Assembly (NCBI GenBank): GCA_036376245.1
Contig: DASVAS010000063.1
Span: 49,597-113,596, forward strand
From: DATARR01 sp036376245
Lineage (GTDB): Bacteria; Acidobacteriota; Thermoanaerobaculia; Multivoradales; UBA5704
Reading direction: 5' to 3'
DNA length: 64,000 bases
The notes beneath the pieces were generated by a model. It did not search any database and was not told the origin of the DNA. It saw only the letters and a list, made by a program, of their open reading frames with translations. Position numbers and translations under genes: made by a program. Numbering within the stretch: position 1 is the first letter of the stretch; the number at the start of each line of letters is the position of its first letter. Below are positions 8,124 through 17,313 of the stretch, in pieces.

Positions 8124-9871
8124 TGGGATTTCTCCTTTGCCGCTTCGACGCGGATCGCCAGGGGGGAGGGGGTGGCCGAAAGGGCGCTCCACGCCGCGTC
8201 CAGGAAGATGAACCCCGGAGGATGCGGGTAGAAGCCGGAAGCCTGGGAGGCCGCGGCCACGGCGTTGACGTTCATCAGTTGGGTGTTCACCTGCCGGGAC
8301 AGCTCGGAAACCGGCCCGCGGGCGGCCGTCCGGGGGAGAGCCCCCACGACCCCGGCCCGGGCCGGCTCGGCGAGGGAGTACGCGCGCCCTCCCGGCAGCA
8401 GCACCCTGACTTCGACCTTGGCCGCCGGGACCGACAACGCGGGCATCGGGATCTCGAAGCTCCCCTCCCGCGGCAGCGTCAGGGGGACGACGCCGTCGAG
8501 ATGGACGACCTGCGGCGCCTGCTGGGTCAGCAGCGGCACGGACAGGGTCTTGCCGTCGGTCCCCGGCGTGACGGCGGCGCCGTCGCGGTGGCCGGCCGCG
8601 AGCGTGAAGCCCGCGGGCAGGGTCAGCGAGAGCCGCTGGGCGCCGCGGTTCCTCACTTCCGCCCAGAGCTGGTACGAGGCCCGGCCGGATTCCCCCACCG
8701 CCACGTTCACCAGCAGCCGGTCGATCTGGGCCGCCAGCACCTCCGTGCTCCTGGCCCAGACCGCCTCCCAGCGCGGCGGCCGGCGGACGTCGGCCACGGC
8801 GAAGAGCTTGCCGTCCCGCTCCCGGAGGGAAGCCGGGAGCTTCGCCGCCTCCCCCGCCTCCGCCACGCGCGCCGCGCCGGGATCGGCGAGGTTCAGCTCT
8901 CCGTCCCCCCGCAGCGCCGCCTTGGCGAGCGGCAGGGTGCGGACGCTCCCTTCCGGGATCAGCAGCGGCGTCGCGAAGACGTCCCGCGGCTCGCCGGTGA
9001 GCTCCACCTCGACCGCCAGCCGGTCCTCCACCGGCGCCAGAGGGGTGATCACCAGAGCTCCCTCCTTCGCGTCCCATCCCGCCACCGGCCCGCGGACCGT
9101 CACCACCTTGAAGCCGGCGGGGACCGGCACGCGCAGGGTCTCCAGGCGCCCCTGGGCCACCCGGGTCTCGATCCATCCGAACGCCTGGAGGCGGGTGCGG
9201 GAGAGGGTCGTGGCGGTGGCCGTGGTCGCCTCGAACCTGAGCGGCAGCAGGGCGCGGCGCGGCAGGGTGGCGCGGCCGGAGAGCGTCCAGCGGATCTCGC
9301 CGTTGGGCAGGGCCACGAACGTCCAGCCGCCTTCGGGGGCGTGGAGGGTCAGGCCCGGACCTTCGGATTCGACCTCCTCGATGGCGGCGGGCGCCGCGAT
9401 GCGGCCCCGCACCACCGCCGCGGCGGGGAAGCGCAGGCCGAACCGCCAGGTGGGCCGGGTGGCGGTCTCGTCGCGGACGACCGGCACGGCGGATTCGAGG
9501 ACGACCTCGTGGACGCCGCGGCCCCGGGCCTGGAGGACCCAGGCCCCGCCGGCCATGTCCACCCGCCCTTCCAGCCCCCGGAAGTCGGCGCGGATGAACG
9601 CGCCGGCCTCGCCCAGGGGGAGGGACTGCCACTTGTCGTCGAACAGGGTGAAGCGCAGCGTCTGGACCACCCGGGCGCTCTCCGGTCCCGCCTTGACCTC
9701 GTAGTCGGCGGATTCCAGCGCCCAGGGCGCCGGAGGAGGCGTCGGATCCTCACCTCCGGCGCTGGCGCGGGCGCGCAGGTCCTCGTACTTCTCCAGGGGC
9801 AGCGTGACCTGCTGCGCCCCGGCGATTGCGGGATACAACCCGAGCCACGCGATCAGGAAAAGTCTTCTCAT
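8114..9871 (-). CDS. Large exported beta-rich protein of unknown function
   Basis: 585 residues, starting MRRLFLIAWLGLYPAIAGAQ (signal peptide with a cleavage site after AGA). The mature N terminus QQVTLPLEKYEDLRARA matches the downstream protein's GEVTLPLKDYLTLVETV, so the two share an N-terminal module and are probably functional partners. The rest is repetitive beta-sandwich-like sequence without a motif I recognise. It ends in FYPHPPGFIFLDAAW. It is first gene of a two-gene minus-strand unit with a 10-base overlap to the next gene. The 5' region contains the 21-bp palindromic array at 9922-10131. Confidence 0.7.
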   Translation of the reverse strand: MRRLFLIAWLGLYPAIAGAQQVTLPLEKYEDLRARASAGGEDPTPPPAPWALESADYEVKAGPESARVVQTLRFTLFDDKWQSLPLGEAGAFIRADFRGLEGRVDMAGGAWVLQARGRGVHEVVLESAVPVVRDETATRPTWRFGLRFPAAAVVRGRIAAPAAIEEVESEGPGLTLHAPEGGWTFVALPNGEIRWTLSGRATLPRRALLPLRFEATTATATTLSRTRLQAFGWIETRVAQGRLETLRVPVPAGFKVVTVRGPVAGWDAKEGALVITPLAPVEDRLAVEVELTGEPRDVFATPLLIPEGSVRTLPLAKAALRGDGELNLADPGAARVAEAGEAAKLPASLRERDGKLFAVADVRRPPRWEAVWARSTEVLAAQIDRLLVNVAVGESGRASYQLWAEVRNRGAQRLSLTLPAGFTLAAGHRDGAAVTPGTDGKTLSVPLLTQQAPQVVHLDGVVPLTLPREGSFEIPMPALSVPAAKVEVRVLLPGGRAYSLAEPARAGVVGALPRTAARGPVSELSRQVNTQLMNVNAVAAASQASGFYPHPPGFIFLDAAWSALSATPSPLAIRVEAAKEKSQWF

Positions 9872-9921
9872 GTCCGATCCTCCTGAGCAACAGGTTAGAC
9901 ACGAGAAGCGCTCTTCCGGAA

Positions 9922-10131
9922 AGCCGGGCGGTTCGTCCCGACGTCCGGGCGGTCCGTCCCAGCGGGTGGAAGGTTCTACCCAATGGGTGGAGGGCTCTAC
10001 CGAGCGGGTGGAGGGCGCTGCCGAGTGGGTAGAGCGCTCTACCCACTCGCCGGAACGCTCTACCTGATGTCCGGAGGGCTCTACCCGCTCGCCGGGACGT
10101 CCTACTTTGTGTCCGGAGGGCTCTACCCGTT
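9922..10131. repeat. Tandem array of ten 21-bp units with dyad symmetry
   Basis: This array occupies most of the 321-base gap 9872-10192. The period is exactly 21 bases, with units at 9922, 9943, 9964, 9985, 10006, 10027, 10048, 10069, 10090 and 10111. The typical unit is GGGTGGAGGGCTCTACC plus four bases. Many units are self-complementary (GGGTAGAGCGCTCTACCC), and 10022-10049 is a perfect 28-bp palindrome. The array lies upstream of the minus-strand gene starting at 9871 and downstream of the histidine kinase gene. Exact spacing of two helical turns suggests an operator array bound on one DNA face; a decaying minisatellite is the alternative. No spacers differ as they would in CRISPR. Confidence 0.85.
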
Positions 10132-10192
10132 GGGTGGAATGATCCGGAAGGCCGGTAGGGAGCTCCGGGAGGAAGTACGGACGGTCCGGGAG

Positions 10193-12784
10193 TCAGGAAG
10201 CGGCTTTCAGCGCCCGGGTGCGGGGCTTCACCCGCTCGGCCAGAGGGAGCAGGACCGTGAACGCGGCCCCTCCCTCGGGGGCGCGGGTCTCCACCCGCAC
10301 GTCGCCGCCGTGCGCCCGCACGAGGTTGCGCACGGTCACGAGACCGAGACCCGTCCCCTGCTTCTTGCCGGTGGTGAAGGGCTCGAAGAGGTGGCCGGCG
10401 GCGTCCTCGGGGATGCCGGGACCGGAATCGGCCACCCGCACCGCCAGGAGATCCCCCTCGGCCCCGACGCGGATCGCCACCCGCCGCTGCAATCCCCAGC
10501 AGGCCAGCGCCTCGCGGGCGTTGGTCACCAGGTTCTCCAGCACGCGCTGGATGCGGTCGCGGTCGATGTTGACCTGGAGCGCGGCGTCCAGCCGCAGGTC
10601 GAGATCGGCCTCGATCCCCCGCTCGCGGAGGTCGTCGGCCAGGGGCTGGAGCGCGTCTTCCAGGAAACGGGCGGCGGGCACGGTCTGGAGGTCGAGACGG
10701 GGCGAGCCGCCGCGGGCGAAGTCGAGGATCTCCTCGATCATCCGGCGCAGGCGGTCCGACTCGCTGCGCACCATCTCCAGCTCGCGGGCGATGGTGGCGG
10801 CGTCGCCGCCGCGCACGGCGAGGGCGTGGGCGAGGTCGGCGTAGCCCTTCACCAGGGTCAGCGGGTTGCGCAGGTCGTGCACCACGGCGCTGGTCATCTG
10901 GCCGATGGCGGCGAGGCGGCTCTCGCGCTCGCGGAGCTGGCGCTCGATCTCGCGCGCCCGCAGGTGGGCGGCGATGCGGGCCTCCAGCTCGCGCAGGGCG
11001 AAGGGCTTGACCACGTAGTCGTCCGCCCCGGCGTCGAGGCCCTCGGCCACGGCTTCGGTCCCCGCCCGGGCGGTGAGGAGGATGACCGGAGTCGAGGCGA
11101 ACGCGGGGTCGGCCTTGAGGCGGCGGCACAGCTCGAAGCCGTCCACGCCCGGCATCATGGCGTCGGTGACGATCAGGTCGGGACGGCAGCGGTCGGCCGC
11201 CGCGAGCCCGGCGGCGCCGTCGGCGGCCGTCTCCACGCGGTAGCGGTGCGACAGGCGGGAGGCCAGGAAGCCCCGCAGGTCCTCGTTGTCCTCCACCACG
11301 AGCACCAGGGGCGCGCCCGCGGGCGAGCGGACCGTAGCTTCGCGGACGGTGCGCGGCAGCTCGACGTCGGCGAGCAGGGTGTCGCGCAGAGTCCGCAGGG
11401 CGTACTCGCGGGCCGCCAGGGCGTCGGTGCGGGCCTGGACGAGCTGGTCCTCGCGACGGCGGGGCTGGCGGCGGCGCTCGAAGGCGGCCCCGCGGACGTC
11501 GCGCGGCAGCTCGACGCGGAAGACCGAGCCCTCGCCGGGACGGCTGCGCACGCTGACGTTGCCGCCGTGCAGACGGGCCAGCTCGCGGGCCAGGGCGAGC
11601 CCGAGCCCGGTGCCGCCGAACTCGCGGGACGCCGAGCCGTCCACCTGGTGGAAACGCTCGAAGATCCGCTCCAGCTCGCCCGCGGGGATGCCCGGACCGT
11701 CATCCTCCACCTCGAAGGCGACGAAGTCCCGCCCGGCTTCGGCGCGTACGGTCACACAGCCGGCCGGCGGGGTGAACTTCAAGGCGTTGGAGAGCAGGTT
11801 GGCGGCGACGACCTCGGCCTTGTGGGGATCGAAGGAGGAATCCGGGACCTCGTCCAGCCGCTCGGTGAGCAGCCGGATGCCGCGCCGCTCGGCGTGCGGA
11901 GCGGCGGCGGCGGTCAGCTCGGCCAGCAGCTTGCCCAGGTTGCCCGGCGCCGGCTCCAGGCGCAGCCGGCCGGACTCCAGCTTGGCGCCGTCCAGCAGGG
12001 CGTTGACCTGGCGCAGCAGACGCCGCGAGTTGGTGGCCATGGCCTCCAGCAGGACGCGCCGGTCGCCGTCGTCGTCCGCGGCCAGCAGGGTCTCCAGGGG
12101 GCCGAGCATCAGGGTGAGAGGCGTGCGCAGCTCGTGGCTGACGTTGGCGAAGAAGCGGGTCTTGGCCTCGTCCAGCTCCTTCAGCTCCTCGTTGGCCTTC
12201 TCCAGGCGCAGGCGCAGCGAGAGGTCCCGCCGCCGGATCCGGCGGTTGGAGAGGCAGGCCAGCCAGGTGAAGACCGACGCCCCGGCGAGGAAGAAGAGGG
12301 GCGCGATCATGGCCGGGGACGGCCCGTGGTCGGCCAGATTGATCCCGGTGTAGCTGAGCAGGATGAGAGCGCACAGCGCCGCCGCCGCGGGCAGCTCCCA
12401 GGGGATGAAGACGCCGATGACGAAGATGACGATGACGACGCCGGCGAAGTAGTGGCTTTCGAACCCGCCGAGCTGCGCGGCCATCAGCGAGATGCCCACC
12501 GCCGAGGCGACCGCCCCGGTCATGACCAGCGGCTGGGCCAGGCGCTCCGCGAAGCGCGAGTAGACCGCCGCCAGGCCCAGCAGGTAGACCCCGCAGACGC
12601 CGGCGCGGATGGCCAGGAACGGCATCGCCTCCTCGGGAGCCACCAGGAGGTCCAGGAACCAGAAGGTGGGATACAGGGACAGGGCGGACCACAGCAGGAA
12701 ACGCGACCGTTCGACGAAAAGCCGCCGGCTTTCAACGTTGAAAGCCTCCTCGAAACCAGGGAGCCGGGGCGACGCAGACTTCAT
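10193..12784 (-). CDS. Membrane hybrid sensor kinase: HK-receiver-HK
   Basis: 863 residues. About six transmembrane helices occupy residues 30-195. The first kinase module has FFANVSHELRTPLTL (phospho-His) and an ATPase domain with DDGPGIP and FGGTGLGLAL. A receiver follows (LVVEDNEDLRGF, phospho-Asp in LIVTDAMMPGVDGFEL, Lys in YVVKPF). A second histidine-kinase module carries VVHDLRNPLTLVKGYADL, ADSGPGIP and GTGLGLVTV. Two complete kinases around one receiver are unusual and suggest an internal phosphorelay or reset. It is last gene of a minus-strand operon with an HD-GYP regulator and a PilZ fusion, only 6 bases after the latter, so it probably controls or responds to c-di-GMP output. Confidence 0.9.
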   Translation of the reverse strand: MKSASPRLPGFEEAFNVESRRLFVERSRFLLWSALSLYPTFWFLDLLVAPEEAMPFLAIRAGVCGVYLLGLAAVYSRFAERLAQPLVMTGAVASAVGISLMAAQLGGFESHYFAGVVIVIFVIGVFIPWELPAAAALCALILLSYTGINLADHGPSPAMIAPLFFLAGASVFTWLACLSNRRIRRRDLSLRLRLEKANEELKELDEAKTRFFANVSHELRTPLTLMLGPLETLLAADDDGDRRVLLEAMATNSRRLLRQVNALLDGAKLESGRLRLEPAPGNLGKLLAELTAAAAPHAERRGIRLLTERLDEVPDSSFDPHKAEVVAANLLSNALKFTPPAGCVTVRAEAGRDFVAFEVEDDGPGIPAGELERIFERFHQVDGSASREFGGTGLGLALARELARLHGGNVSVRSRPGEGSVFRVELPRDVRGAAFERRRQPRRREDQLVQARTDALAAREYALRTLRDTLLADVELPRTVREATVRSPAGAPLVLVVEDNEDLRGFLASRLSHRYRVETAADGAAGLAAADRCRPDLIVTDAMMPGVDGFELCRRLKADPAFASTPVILLTARAGTEAVAEGLDAGADDYVVKPFALRELEARIAAHLRAREIERQLRERESRLAAIGQMTSAVVHDLRNPLTLVKGYADLAHALAVRGGDAATIARELEMVRSESDRLRRMIEEILDFARGGSPRLDLQTVPAARFLEDALQPLADDLRERGIEADLDLRLDAALQVNIDRDRIQRVLENLVTNAREALACWGLQRRVAIRVGAEGDLLAVRVADSGPGIPEDAAGHLFEPFTTGKKQGTGLGLVTVRNLVRAHGGDVRVETRAPEGGAAFTVLLPLAERVKPRTRALKAAS

Positions 12785-12790
12785 CGGCTT

Positions 12791-15700
12791 CTACTTCTCC
12801 GCGCGGACGAGGATCGCCGTGGGCGGCGAGCCGAAACCGTGGAACGTGTGGACCCGCGAGAATCCCGCTTCGGCCATCAAGGCCTCCAGCGACGCGGAAT
12901 CCAGGAAACGGAAGCGGCCGTCCTCCTCCAGCTCGATGAGACGGCTGACCATGTTGGCGAAGTGGCGCAGGGCCTCCAGCTTGCGGCCGGCGCGGGCGTC
13001 GCCGTCCTCCGCCTGCCGCGCCAGGATGTCGGCCCCTTCGGTGTAGAGCTTGGAGGGGTCGAAGTTCGGCCGCAGGGAGGAGACCACCAGCGTGCCGCCG
13101 GGCTTGAGGAGCCGGTGCATCTCGCGCAGGGCCGCCAGCGGGTCGTAGAGGTACGGCAGGACCAGCGACGAGCCGATGCGGTCGAAGGAGGCGTCGGGGA
13201 GGTCGAGCCGGAGCCGCGGCGTGGCCTCGCCGAAGCGGAGGTGGCGGAAGCGCAGGTGGCGCGCCGTGCAGGCCGCCGGGTCCGCCGGCGCGCCGGGCAG
13301 GCGGTCCTCCGGCAGCGCGCCGCCCTGCAGGAAGCGGGCGGCGCGGCTGATCTCGAGCGCGATCTCCACCTCACGGTCCTCCAGGGCGGGGCAGAGCTCG
13401 CGCACCCGGGCCGGCTCCGCCGGGTCCCCCCGCAGGATGGCGTGCAGCTCGCGGCCGTAGCCGGCGGCGAGCTTGCGGGCGGTGGCCAGGGGCAGCCCCT
13501 CGATGCGGTGGACCAGGGCCTCGACGCCGTGCAGGCGGCCGGCCAGGAAGTCGGCGATCACCGCCAGGCGGGAGACCTCCAGGTCCGCCACCAGGCCGCG
13601 GTGCTCGGGCGCGGGCACGCCGCGCAGGGCGGAATCGGTGAGCAGCTTCTCGCGCGTGCGCTCCACCGCTTCCGGCACCAGGTCCAGGAAGGTCAGCGAG
13701 GCCGGCGCGCCGCCCGCCGCGCGGCAGGCGTCCAGCATGGCCAGCAGGAAGTTGCCGGTGCCGCACCCGAAGTCCGCCAGGTCCTCCCCCGGCTGGGGAT
13801 CGAGCAGCTCGGCCTGGCGGGCCAGGAAGCGGGGGTACTCGGGATGGTCGAGGAGGATGTCGTAGCCGACGTCGTCCCCCTGAACGCCGAAGAGATGCTC
13901 CTTCCAGAAGCCCTCGGCGTCGGCCAGCTCCAGGCGGCGCACGCGTCCCCACTCGGCCTCGCTCTGGCGGGCGAAGCGGGCGAGGTTGGGCTCCCGAGCC
14001 GGCCGGTCCGCCCCGAACAGGTGCTTGGACATCGACTCGGCCACCAGCTTGAACAGCTCGATGGCCTCGGCCCCGCTCTTGAGCACGTGGCCCGTGGCGC
14101 ACTCGAAGACCTCGCGCACGCCGCCGCCCGGCGCGTCCAGCAGGGCGCGCACCCGCGAGCGGGTCACCCAGCAGTCGTAGGTGCCGAGGATCCAGACCAC
14201 CGGCGCCTGGATGCGCGCGAGGTGGCGCCGGCCGTCCTCCAGGAAGGCGAGCCCGCCCTCCATGGCCTGCCCGTAGAGGGCGTCGCCGCGGATGGGCCGG
14301 CCGTGGATGAGGATGGTCTCCGGTCCTTCGCCCTGGCGGTAGACCTCGAACAGGTCGAGGCCCGCCAGGTAGTTGCGCAGCACGTCCTGGGCGTCGGGGC
14401 AGCCGTAGGGGGCGATCCACAGGTCGACCGGGGCGTCGATGCACTCCGCCGCCACCTTGCGGGCCGGGATGGCCGAGAGCGAGACGCTCACCAGCGCCCG
14501 CTTGGCCGGCCGGAACCGGCGCTGGAGGTAGCGCAGGGAGGCCGCCATGTCGTCCCCCAGATGGCCGAAGGTCCAGTTGTAGTAGGGCCGCCCCTCGGCC
14601 ACCAGCCTGGAATTCATGGTGCTCTCGCCCACGATGTGCGAGGCGTCGAAGCGCAGGGTCACCACCTTGCGGCCGTCGCGGTCGAGGTCGTCGAGGACCG
14701 TGCGCGCCAGCAGGCCGAAGACCTCCTTGCGCTTGAGGATCGCGGGGGCGATCACCACCGCCACGTCGGGCCGGATGGCGGGATCGCCGGTGTCGAAGTT
14801 GGCGTCGATGATGCCGGCCACGGTGTCGCCCCGGCGGTTGCGGAAGCGGACCACCTCGATGCCGCCCTCCTCGTTGCGGCCGGGCCGGCGGACGAAGCTC
14901 GCCACCTTGCCGCCGAGCATCGAGACGGTGCGGGTGAGCCGGGTGGCGAGGCCGCCGCTGGCGGTGTGGCGCTTGAGCTCGCGGAAGCTGTCGCGCTCGG
15001 TCTCCCCCTCCTCGAAGCGGAGGCCGGCGCGCAGGGCGCCGTCGTCCAGGGCCGAGAGGTAGCGCACCGTAGCGCCCGCCACCTGCCGGCGCTCCCCCTC
15101 CACTTCCAGCGTGAAGGCCGGCAGGCGCACGCCGGGCACCAGGGCGGTGGCGGGCTCCAGACGGACCGAGGCCCCGCCCTCCCCCAGGTCCATCACCGGC
15201 AGGCGCAGCCGGCCTTCGGGGGCGTGCGGGGCCGACAGCTCGCAGAAGGCGCGGCGCGGCGGCATGCGGCGCTGCGTGCGGCGCTCGGTGAGGTAGATCC
15301 GTTCCGGCGCCATCAGCTCCAGCAGGCCCTCTCCCGTGAGGGCGATCCCCTCGAAGGCGTAGAACAGCGGCGGGTCCGAGAAGGTCAGGTAGAGCACCCG
15401 CGGCCGCGACGGCGGCAGGAGATCCAGGCGCAGGGAGGCGCCATGGCGGGCGGTGGTCCCGAAGGACACCGCCCGGCAGGGGATCGGCTTGAAGCCGCGC
15501 CCCGGCAGGATGGCGGTCATGGCCAGCTTCTTCTCCACCGCGCCGCGCAGGATGGCCTCGATCTCCGAGGGCTCGCCCAGGGGCAGCAGGTTGCCGGGGA
15601 TCAGGTCACCCAGGGCGCGCTGGACGCGGACGATCGCCTCGTCCATCTCGTAGAAGCCGGCGTGGGCCAGCAGGCGGGCGCGGTCGCGGGCCGAGACCTC

Positions 15701-16021
15701 CTCGAAGCGGACGCCGATGCCGTCCGACGAGGAGCGCACGACGCGGGCCGTCAGGGGGATGGGGCGGGGGTCGGTCGGGATCTCCAGCGCCAGGCGGAGG
15801 CGGACGTCCGGGGCCACGGCGGCCGGGGTGCGGAGGAAGGCGCCGTCGGCCGAGAGATCGGTGACGAGCAGCCCGCCGCCGAGCTCCGGCCCTTCCAGGA
15901 TGCGCACGCCCGCAAGCGTGCGGCGCCGGGGCGAGCGGCGCTCTTCATTGGACTTCCCCGCCTCCCAGCGGGCGGCTCTCTCCAGAACCGACGGCTCCCG
16001 AAACGACTCCCCTGCGATCAT
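12791..16021 (-). CDS. PilZ-PilZ / alpha-beta hydrolase / SAM methyltransferase fusion
   Basis: 1076 residues in one uninterrupted frame. PilZ 1: RSPRR (29-33) and DLSADG (55-60) match the c-di-GMP-binding RxxxR and [DN]xSxxG motifs. PilZ 2: RTQRR (248-252) with DLGEGG (278-283), where Ser is replaced by Gly. Residues ~385-690 look like an alpha/beta hydrolase or acyl-transferring domain (VVIAPAILKRKEVFGLLA ... FDASHIVGES ... VVWILGTYDCWV ... GHVL). Residues ~740-1076 are a class I methyltransferase (ADFGCGTGNFLLAML, LLKPGGTLVVSSLRP). It is middle gene of the c-di-GMP operon. I infer a c-di-GMP-gated enzyme, perhaps making or altering a small acyl molecule; the substrate is unknown. Confidence 0.8.
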   Translation of the reverse strand: MIAGESFREPSVLERAARWEAGKSNEERRSPRRRTLAGVRILEGPELGGGLLVTDLSADGAFLRTPAAVAPDVRLRLALEIPTDPRPIPLTARVVRSSSDGIGVRFEEVSARDRARLLAHAGFYEMDEAIVRVQRALGDLIPGNLLPLGEPSEIEAILRGAVEKKLAMTAILPGRGFKPIPCRAVSFGTTARHGASLRLDLLPPSRPRVLYLTFSDPPLFYAFEGIALTGEGLLELMAPERIYLTERRTQRRMPPRRAFCELSAPHAPEGRLRLPVMDLGEGGASVRLEPATALVPGVRLPAFTLEVEGERRQVAGATVRYLSALDDGALRAGLRFEEGETERDSFRELKRHTASGGLATRLTRTVSMLGGKVASFVRRPGRNEEGGIEVVRFRNRRGDTVAGIIDANFDTGDPAIRPDVAVVIAPAILKRKEVFGLLARTVLDDLDRDGRKVVTLRFDASHIVGESTMNSRLVAEGRPYYNWTFGHLGDDMAASLRYLQRRFRPAKRALVSVSLSAIPARKVAAECIDAPVDLWIAPYGCPDAQDVLRNYLAGLDLFEVYRQGEGPETILIHGRPIRGDALYGQAMEGGLAFLEDGRRHLARIQAPVVWILGTYDCWVTRSRVRALLDAPGGGVREVFECATGHVLKSGAEAIELFKLVAESMSKHLFGADRPAREPNLARFARQSEAEWGRVRRLELADAEGFWKEHLFGVQGDDVGYDILLDHPEYPRFLARQAELLDPQPGEDLADFGCGTGNFLLAMLDACRAAGGAPASLTFLDLVPEAVERTREKLLTDSALRGVPAPEHRGLVADLEVSRLAVIADFLAGRLHGVEALVHRIEGLPLATARKLAAGYGRELHAILRGDPAEPARVRELCPALEDREVEIALEISRAARFLQGGALPEDRLPGAPADPAACTARHLRFRHLRFGEATPRLRLDLPDASFDRIGSSLVLPYLYDPLAALREMHRLLKPGGTLVVSSLRPNFDPSKLYTEGADILARQAEDGDARAGRKLEALRHFANMVSRLIELEEDGRFRFLDSASLEALMAEAGFSRVHTFHGFGSPPTAILVRAEK

Positions 16022-16072
16022 CCCGGTCCCTCCCGGTCCGGGGTACGGCGAAGCCGCGGGGAAGCAGGAGCT

Positions 16073-17167
16073 TCAGGCGCCGCCTGGCCTGCCTGCCACC
16101 GCGAGGTCCGCGAGCCGTCCCCGGATCTCAGCGAATTCCCGGTGGCAGTGGAGAAAGACGTCCACCAGCACCGGGTCGAAGTGCGTGCCGCGATCGCGCG
16201 CGATCCTGCGGACCGCCTCTTCGTGATCAAAAGCTACCTTGTAGGGACGACGGCTGGTGATCGTGTCGTATGCATCCGCAAGGGCCACAATGCGAGCCGC
16301 CAGGGGAATGTGATCTCCCGTGAGCCCGTGCGGATATCCTGAGCCATCCCAACGCTCGTGATGGGAGTAAGCAATTTCCATACCCATGCGCAGAAAGCTA
16401 TGTCCTTCAAAGCGTTCGATGACACCGCGCAGAGTGTCGCCGCCGATGGTGGGGTGCCGGCGCATGATCTCCTCCTCGGCGGGCGCGAGGGGGCCGGCCT
16501 TGAGGAGGATGGCGTCGGGGATGCCGACCTTGCCGATGTCGTGCAGGGGGCTCGACTTGTAAAGATGGTCCACGAACCCGGTGTCGATGCGTAGTTTGGA
16601 CTCGCGTCCGGCGGCCTCGGCGAGACAGCGGCTGTACTCGGCCATGCGCTCCAGGTGCTGGCCGGTGGCGTTGTCGCGCGACTCGGCGAGGCGGGCCAGG
16701 GTGAGGAGGGCGATGTCGCGGGTCTGGCGGACCTCCTCGGTCTTCTCCATCACCATCCGTTCCAGGTGTTGCTGATAGGCCTCGTTCTGGCGGATCAGCC
16801 GCGCCCGTTCGACCGCCCGCTCGACGGTGGCCAGCAGGTCGTCGCCCTCGAACGGCTTGAGGATGTAGTCGTACGCCCCGGCGCGGACGCATTCGCGCAC
16901 GGTCTCCATGTGCTGGACGCCGGTGACCATCACGACCTGGATGGTCTCGTCGAGCTCCTTGAGACGCTGCAGGAGCTCGACGCCGGAGATGCCGGGCATC
17001 TCGATGTCGGAGATCACCAGCGCGGGCAGCGGCGGCTCGGCGGCGAGGGCCAAGGCCTCGTCGCCGTCCCGGGCGGCCTGGACGTCGAGAGGGAGCGAGG
17101 AGAGATACGCCTGGAGAAGCCCGCGGATGGCGGGCTCGTCATCGACGATGACAACACGTTCGTGCAT
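16073..17167 (-). CDS. Response regulator with HD-GYP c-di-GMP phosphodiesterase output
   Basis: 364 residues, RpfG-like. The receiver is residues 1-125: IVDDEP, phospho-acceptor Asp54 in ISDIEMPG, Lys in ILKPF. A coiled linker follows (NEAYQQHLERMVMEKTEEV). The HD-GYP domain (about 150-350) carries the metal-binding HD at 209-210 in SSPLHDIGKVGIPD, HHERWDGSGYP with GYP at 277-279, and ALADAYDTITSRRPYK. HD-GYP proteins hydrolyse c-di-GMP to pGpG/GMP. It is first gene of the three-gene operon. A TACAAT at 17199-17204 (minus strand) could be the -10; no convincing -35 is seen. Confidence 0.93.
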   Translation of the reverse strand: MHERVVIVDDEPAIRGLLQAYLSSLPLDVQAARDGDEALALAAEPPLPALVISDIEMPGISGVELLQRLKELDETIQVVMVTGVQHMETVRECVRAGAYDYILKPFEGDDLLATVERAVERARLIRQNEAYQQHLERMVMEKTEEVRQTRDIALLTLARLAESRDNATGQHLERMAEYSRCLAEAAGRESKLRIDTGFVDHLYKSSPLHDIGKVGIPDAILLKAGPLAPAEEEIMRRHPTIGGDTLRGVIERFEGHSFLRMGMEIAYSHHERWDGSGYPHGLTGDHIPLAARIVALADAYDTITSRRPYKVAFDHEEAVRRIARDRGTHFDPVLVDVFLHCHREFAEIRGRLADLAVAGRPGGA

Positions 17168-17259
17168 ACATCAGGGCAAAACGGCAACTACTTTGTAGAT
17201 TGTACAGGGAACAGGCCGAAAAAAGGGAACCAGGGTCTCCGCGAGGAGACTTGGAGGAG

Positions 17260-17307
17260 ACTTGGTCATTTCGCCCCCTTACTTGGTCATTTCACCCTTC
17301 GACTTGG
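17260..17307. repeat. Short 21-bp-period direct repeat upstream of the HD-GYP operon
   Basis: ACTTGGTCATTTC occurs at 17260-17272 and 17281-17293, and ACTTGG again at 17302, each 21 bases apart; another ACTTGG lies at 17249. The repeats sit between the HD-GYP gene start and the end of the next upstream gene. They could be a regulator binding array or a small minisatellite. Confidence 0.6.
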
Positions 17308-17313
17308 AGTTGC

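Noticed and set aside
8123..9632. Long minus-strand reading frame continuing upstream of 8123
   Set aside because: The upstream part is Arg/Pro/Gly-rich shadow sequence of the 8114-9871 gene; a signal peptide begins exactly at 8123.
9922..10131. CRISPR array
   Set aside because: The 21-bp units are directly adjacent with no unique spacers, and no cas gene is in the window.
9983..16342. Very long plus-strand reading frame across the c-di-GMP operon
   Set aside because: It is a high-GC shadow antisense to three genes with clear domains; its translation has no recognisable domain and starts in the repeat array.
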